DNA of 8,097 nucleotides from an uncultured beta proteobacterium. Lineage in GTDB: Bacteria > Pseudomonadota > Gammaproteobacteria > Burkholderiales > Burkholderiaceae_C. Below are positions 7,770-8,097 of this stretch, in pieces (the stretch's first letter is position 1; each line of letters begins with the position of its first letter). Made by a program: the position numbers and the translations under genes. The DNA is taken from positions 1 to 8,097 of the forward strand of contig CAIYNH010000581.1 in assembly GCA_903927495.1 (NCBI GenBank). The letters are read 5' to 3'. The notes below the pieces were generated by a model. It was given only the letters and a program-made list of their open reading frames with translations. It was not told where the DNA came from and did not search any database.

Positions 7770-7988
7770 ATGGGCACACGTTTCAAAACCATCTTCAAGA
7801 CCGTCTACAAATGCCGCGAATGCGGTGCTACCAACTACCAACCGGTGCTTGATCGCGGCAACAACGGTGCGCTAATACCTACTGGCGAATGCAAATGCAC
7901 CGGCTGCCGCAATGTATTTGCCAGCGTCAGGTCGTGGTGGGCACCCCGCAGCGTTGCCGAGTTTCAGGTTAGTCGACATTTCGGCTGA
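7770..7988 (+). CDS. Small zinc-ribbon-like protein (72 residues), unknown function
   Basis: I do not recognise a named family. The protein has CxxC at C15-C18 (KCRECGATNY) and C41, C43, C46 in ECKCTGCRNVF, giving two CxxC knuckles 24 residues apart as in zinc ribbons. C41 is an extra cysteine. The N-terminus MGTRFKTIFKTVYK is basic and the section after the second knuckle (SVRSWWAPR) is basic and aromatic, which would suit nucleic-acid or protein binding (inference). There is no signal peptide or membrane segment. The start at 7770 sits behind a good promoter but without a Shine-Dalgarno. The neighbouring GST gene ends 98 bases upstream and an opposing gene probably ends 18 bases downstream, so it is an independent unit. 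The patterned cysteines and the promoter argue that it is a real gene. Confidence 0.7.
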   Translation: MGTRFKTIFKTVYKCRECGATNYQPVLDRGNNGALIPTGECKCTGCRNVFASVRSWWAPRSVAEFQVSRHFG

Positions 7989-8006
7989 TGCATGAATTGG
8001 CATGGT

Positions 8007-8097
8007 TTACCAGGGACGATCTGAAGACGCTTGTTTAGTCATGGCCAGCAACCGGTCCATGTTCATTTTGACCTTGATGTCGCGGTGTTGCACGCTG
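8007..8097 (-). CDS. Probable C-terminal end of an unidentified protein (partial)
   Basis: On the - strand one frame is open from the window edge for 29 codons and stops with TAA at 8007-8009. It reads SVQHRDIKVK, then MNMDRLLAMTK, then QASSDRPW. It would converge on the zinc-ribbon gene with 18 bases between stops, a normal arrangement. Another - strand frame is open for 20 codons, and 29 codons alone is weak evidence. No family recognised. Confidence 0.35.
   Translation of the reverse strand, partial: SVQHRDIKVKMNMDRLLAMTKQASSDRPW

Overview
The window looks like ordinary chromosomal DNA of a betaproteobacterium, most likely Burkholderiales/Comamonadaceae (Rhodoferax- or Polaromonas-like). 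This rests on moderate GC, a phoU-phoB junction, a DUF3717-type protein, and recognisable betaproteobacterial versions of PurB, YaeQ and a YibF-like glutathione transferase. It is an inference from protein character, not a database match. Almost all of the window is coding. No rRNA, tRNA, CRISPR array, transposase or phage gene was seen.

Left part (1-3321, all + strand). The 3' end of phoU overlaps phoB by four bases. phoB overlaps by 11 bases a PlsC-type membrane acyltransferase, where phoR would be expected. After a 72-base gap comes a 445-residue CorA-family transporter. It carries an MgtE_N-like helical-repeat domain at its N-terminus and has GMS where CorA proteins have the GMN signature. 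The first genes concern phosphate signalling and perhaps phosphate-responsive lipid metabolism, and the fourth is a divalent-cation transporter.

Middle part (3322-5518). A 177-base intergenic region with inverted repeats leads to a DUF3717-DUF1289 two-domain protein on the + strand. It converges, with eight bases between stops, on a FabG/PhbB-like short-chain dehydrogenase on the - strand. A 263-base intergenic region with a tight cluster of perfect dyads separates this from yaeQ.

Right part (5519-8097). purB and yaeQ form a close - strand pair (8-base gap). purB is divergent from a glutathione S-transferase gene with a reasonable sigma70 promoter. Next is a small zinc-ribbon protein behind a perfect TTGACA -35 box. 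The window ends with the probable C-terminus of an unidentified - strand gene.

I found no clearly new multi-gene system. The points most worth following are the MgtE_N/CorA chimera with its altered signature, the acyltransferase coupled to phoB, and short repeat or dyad structures in and between genes. Most starts lack a good Shine-Dalgarno sequence.
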